From contig NZ_QPJW01000007.1 in assembly GCF_003337355.1 (NCBI RefSeq), forward strand, positions 124,001 through 188,000: a stretch of DNA of 64,000 nucleotides. The letters are read 5' to 3'. Source of the stretch: Fontibacillus phaseoli (lineage in GTDB: Bacteria > Bacillota > Bacilli > Paenibacillales > Paenibacillaceae). Positions 62,906-64,000 of the stretch are shown here, in pieces; position 1 is the first letter of the stretch; the number at the start of each line of letters is the position of its first letter. The notes below the pieces were generated by a model. That model saw only the letters and a list, made by a program, of their open reading frames with translations, had not been told where the DNA came from and did no database searches. Both the position numbers and the translations under genes were made by a program.

Positions 62906-63082
62906 ATCGCTCTCCTTTCCGCCAGGCGGCCGATTAACAAGATTATAACATGACCAAGCAAGCATTGCGGCTAGCCCCAATTCGGTTGCGCTTATTACAA
63001 GACGGTATGCGCACGTTCATTATCCAATCCGCTAAAACGCATTTTTCGGCTAAATTCGGCAACCGTCTCGGCCGCACTGGCT

Positions 63083-63630
63083 AAAGTAAAAAAACGCGCG
63101 TTTCCCTTTACCTAAAAGGGAGTCATAATCGTAATGATGAAGTTCCTTTAAAGTTTGCATTATGCACGCGGTTTGGAGTCCAGTTAGTTAAAGCAACTAA
63201 TTCGTGCTCCAATGGCCCGGCTTCTCGGCTCAGTTGGGCCAGGCTCCAAGGCGGATCAGCAGGCTCAACGGCCCAGACTCATCAGAATGGGCTAGCCCCT
63301 CTCTGCCCGGCTCATTTGCAGGGCTCATCAGGCCTGGCCCCCAAGATTAACTGGAAATCCTACAGTTCATTCGCACGGCAAACCCGTTCTTAGCAAATTA
63401 ACTGGGAAGCCTACAGCTAATTCCGGCACTTTAAGTGAAAACGGCGGAAAATGTGAAAGTTACCTGTAGGTAATACAGTTAATTGGCCCGAACGACCGAA
63501 TCCCGCAATATTAACTGTAGGAAATACAGTTAAGTGCCTGGCTGGTGCTCCAATAGGAGCAGCCCGTACTAGCACGCACCGGCTAATAGTAAGTAAAGCG
63601 CGTGATTCCCATTACCTAAGGAGTCGCGCG
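63083..63630. repeat. Direct repeat pair flanking an intergenic repeat island
   Basis: Similar sequences at 63083-63124 and 63591-63630 share AGTAAA, CGCG, TTCCC, TTACCTAA and GGAGTC in the same order. The left copy can form a minus-strand terminator (CCCTTT/AAAGGG, then T7); the right copy forms an 8-bp stem AAAGCGCG/CGCGCTTT followed by T on the plus strand. Between them lie a GGCTCA-rich stretch (63227-63327) and the palindromes listed separately. There is no gene in 62906-63670. Confidence 0.55.
63347..63533. repeat. Four copies of the 23-bp interspersed palindrome
   Basis: Copies at 63347-63368, 63398-63420, 63460-63482 and 63511-63533, two in each orientation, with arms TTAACTG / CAGTTAA. 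They are the same family as 23577-23763, 40 kb away. Confidence 0.8.
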
Positions 63631-63670
63631 CTTTTTATTTGTTATCTACTTTTCACTCCGACTAACCGCG

Positions 63671-64000
63671 TTAACCGCGGAATTCCTGCAGTCCCTCGTT
63701 CAGCGAGCGGGTTGCGGAGTAAACTTGCTGATACAGCTTGAACAAGCGGCCGTAAGTTTCCACGTTAGCCGGGATCGGCTCATACGTTTTGCCGTAGCCG
63801 ATAAACTTGTCGGCGCACTCTTTCAGGCTGCCGAACCAGCCGCAGCCGACAGCAGCCATCATGGCCGAGCCCATGGCCGGGCCTTGCTCGTTCTTCAGCG
63901 ACACGACCGGCGTGCCGAAGATGTCGGCCTGCATTTGCAACCAGACCGGATTTTTGGCGCCGCCGCCGATGGAAATGACGCGTTCGACCGTGATGCCGGC
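63671..64000 (-). CDS. xylB: Xylulokinase-like FGGY sugar kinase, C-terminal part
   Basis: The last 109 codons; the gene continues beyond the window. The FGGY C-terminal motif VERVISIGGGAKNPVWLQMQADIFGTPV is followed by EQGPAMGSAMMAAVGCGWFGSL, typical of xylulokinase, with the usual YxxLFKLYQQVY tail. The enzyme phosphorylates D-xylulose in the cytoplasm. Another FGGY kinase cannot be excluded from this part. It is unrelated in function to the N-glycan locus and separated from it by a repeat island. Confidence 0.8.
   Translation of the reverse strand, partial: AGITVERVISIGGGAKNPVWLQMQADIFGTPVVSLKNEQGPAMGSAMMAAVGCGWFGSLKECADKFIGYGKTYEPIPANVETYGRLFKLYQQVYSATRSLNEGLQEFRG

Noticed and set aside
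63347..63533. Possible CRISPR array
   Set aside because: The repeats are palindromic, vary in sequence, occur in both orientations and have unequal spacers; no cas genes are present.

Overview
The window looks like chromosomal DNA of a Paenibacillus-type member of the Bacillales. The evidence is strong GGAGG-type ribosome binding sites, sigma-A promoters, many carbohydrate-active enzymes, YesM/YesN-type two-component systems, LplB/LplC-type sugar permeases without their own ATPase, a purine riboswitch, and families of short intergenic palindromes. Genus assignment is an inference from gene content, not from a marker gene.

Layout. 1-2025 (-): 3'-truncated gene for a secreted GH85 endo-beta-N-acetylglucosaminidase. 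2339-8599 (-): a run of MATE efflux pump, RibD-type reductase, a MalE-like protein with no export signal, a GH13 maltosyltransferase-like enzyme and a zinc alcohol dehydrogenase. 8863-13028 (-): type I pullulanase and amylo-alpha-1,6-glucosidase. The alcohol dehydrogenase and glucosidase promoters share a LacI-type operator core. 13276-25293: housekeeping and accessory genes, namely a zinc-ribbon membrane protein, a flavoprotein under a guanine-class riboswitch wired as an ON switch, a CorC/HlyC-type protein, a MoxR-DUF58-GNAT-DUF4129 cluster, a P-loop ATPase, a thioredoxin, a VOC protein and a WYL regulator. 25352-29850: a GH20 remnant, an AraC regulator and a divergent operon with one Gfo/Idh oxidoreductase and two sugar-phosphate-isomerase-like TIM barrels.

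30200-62905 is the most striking part: a high-mannose N-glycan utilisation locus. It holds a second GH85 (with PKD and F5/8C domains), three GH38 alpha-mannosidases, GH125, GH130 and GH3, two paralogous sets of lipoprotein plus two permeases, and two paralogous histidine kinase/AraC-type response regulator pairs. Only the GH85 enzymes and the binding proteins carry export signals. The layout therefore fits extracellular release of N-glycans by GH85, import, cytosolic removal of alpha-mannose by GH38/GH125, and phosphorolysis of Man-beta-1,4-GlcNAc by GH130. A recurring AAATTAAAGATA-like half-site, in pairs 20-21 bp apart, lies upstream of the first GH85, the second GH38 and the binding-protein operon, and singly upstream of the permease operon. 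This would make them one regulon. Each binding-protein gene is followed by an intra-operon terminator.

At the right edge (63671-64000) is the 3' end of a xylulokinase-like gene, separated from the kinase gene by 690-765 bp of repeat-rich DNA. No tRNA, rRNA, CRISPR array, insertion sequence or prophage was seen.
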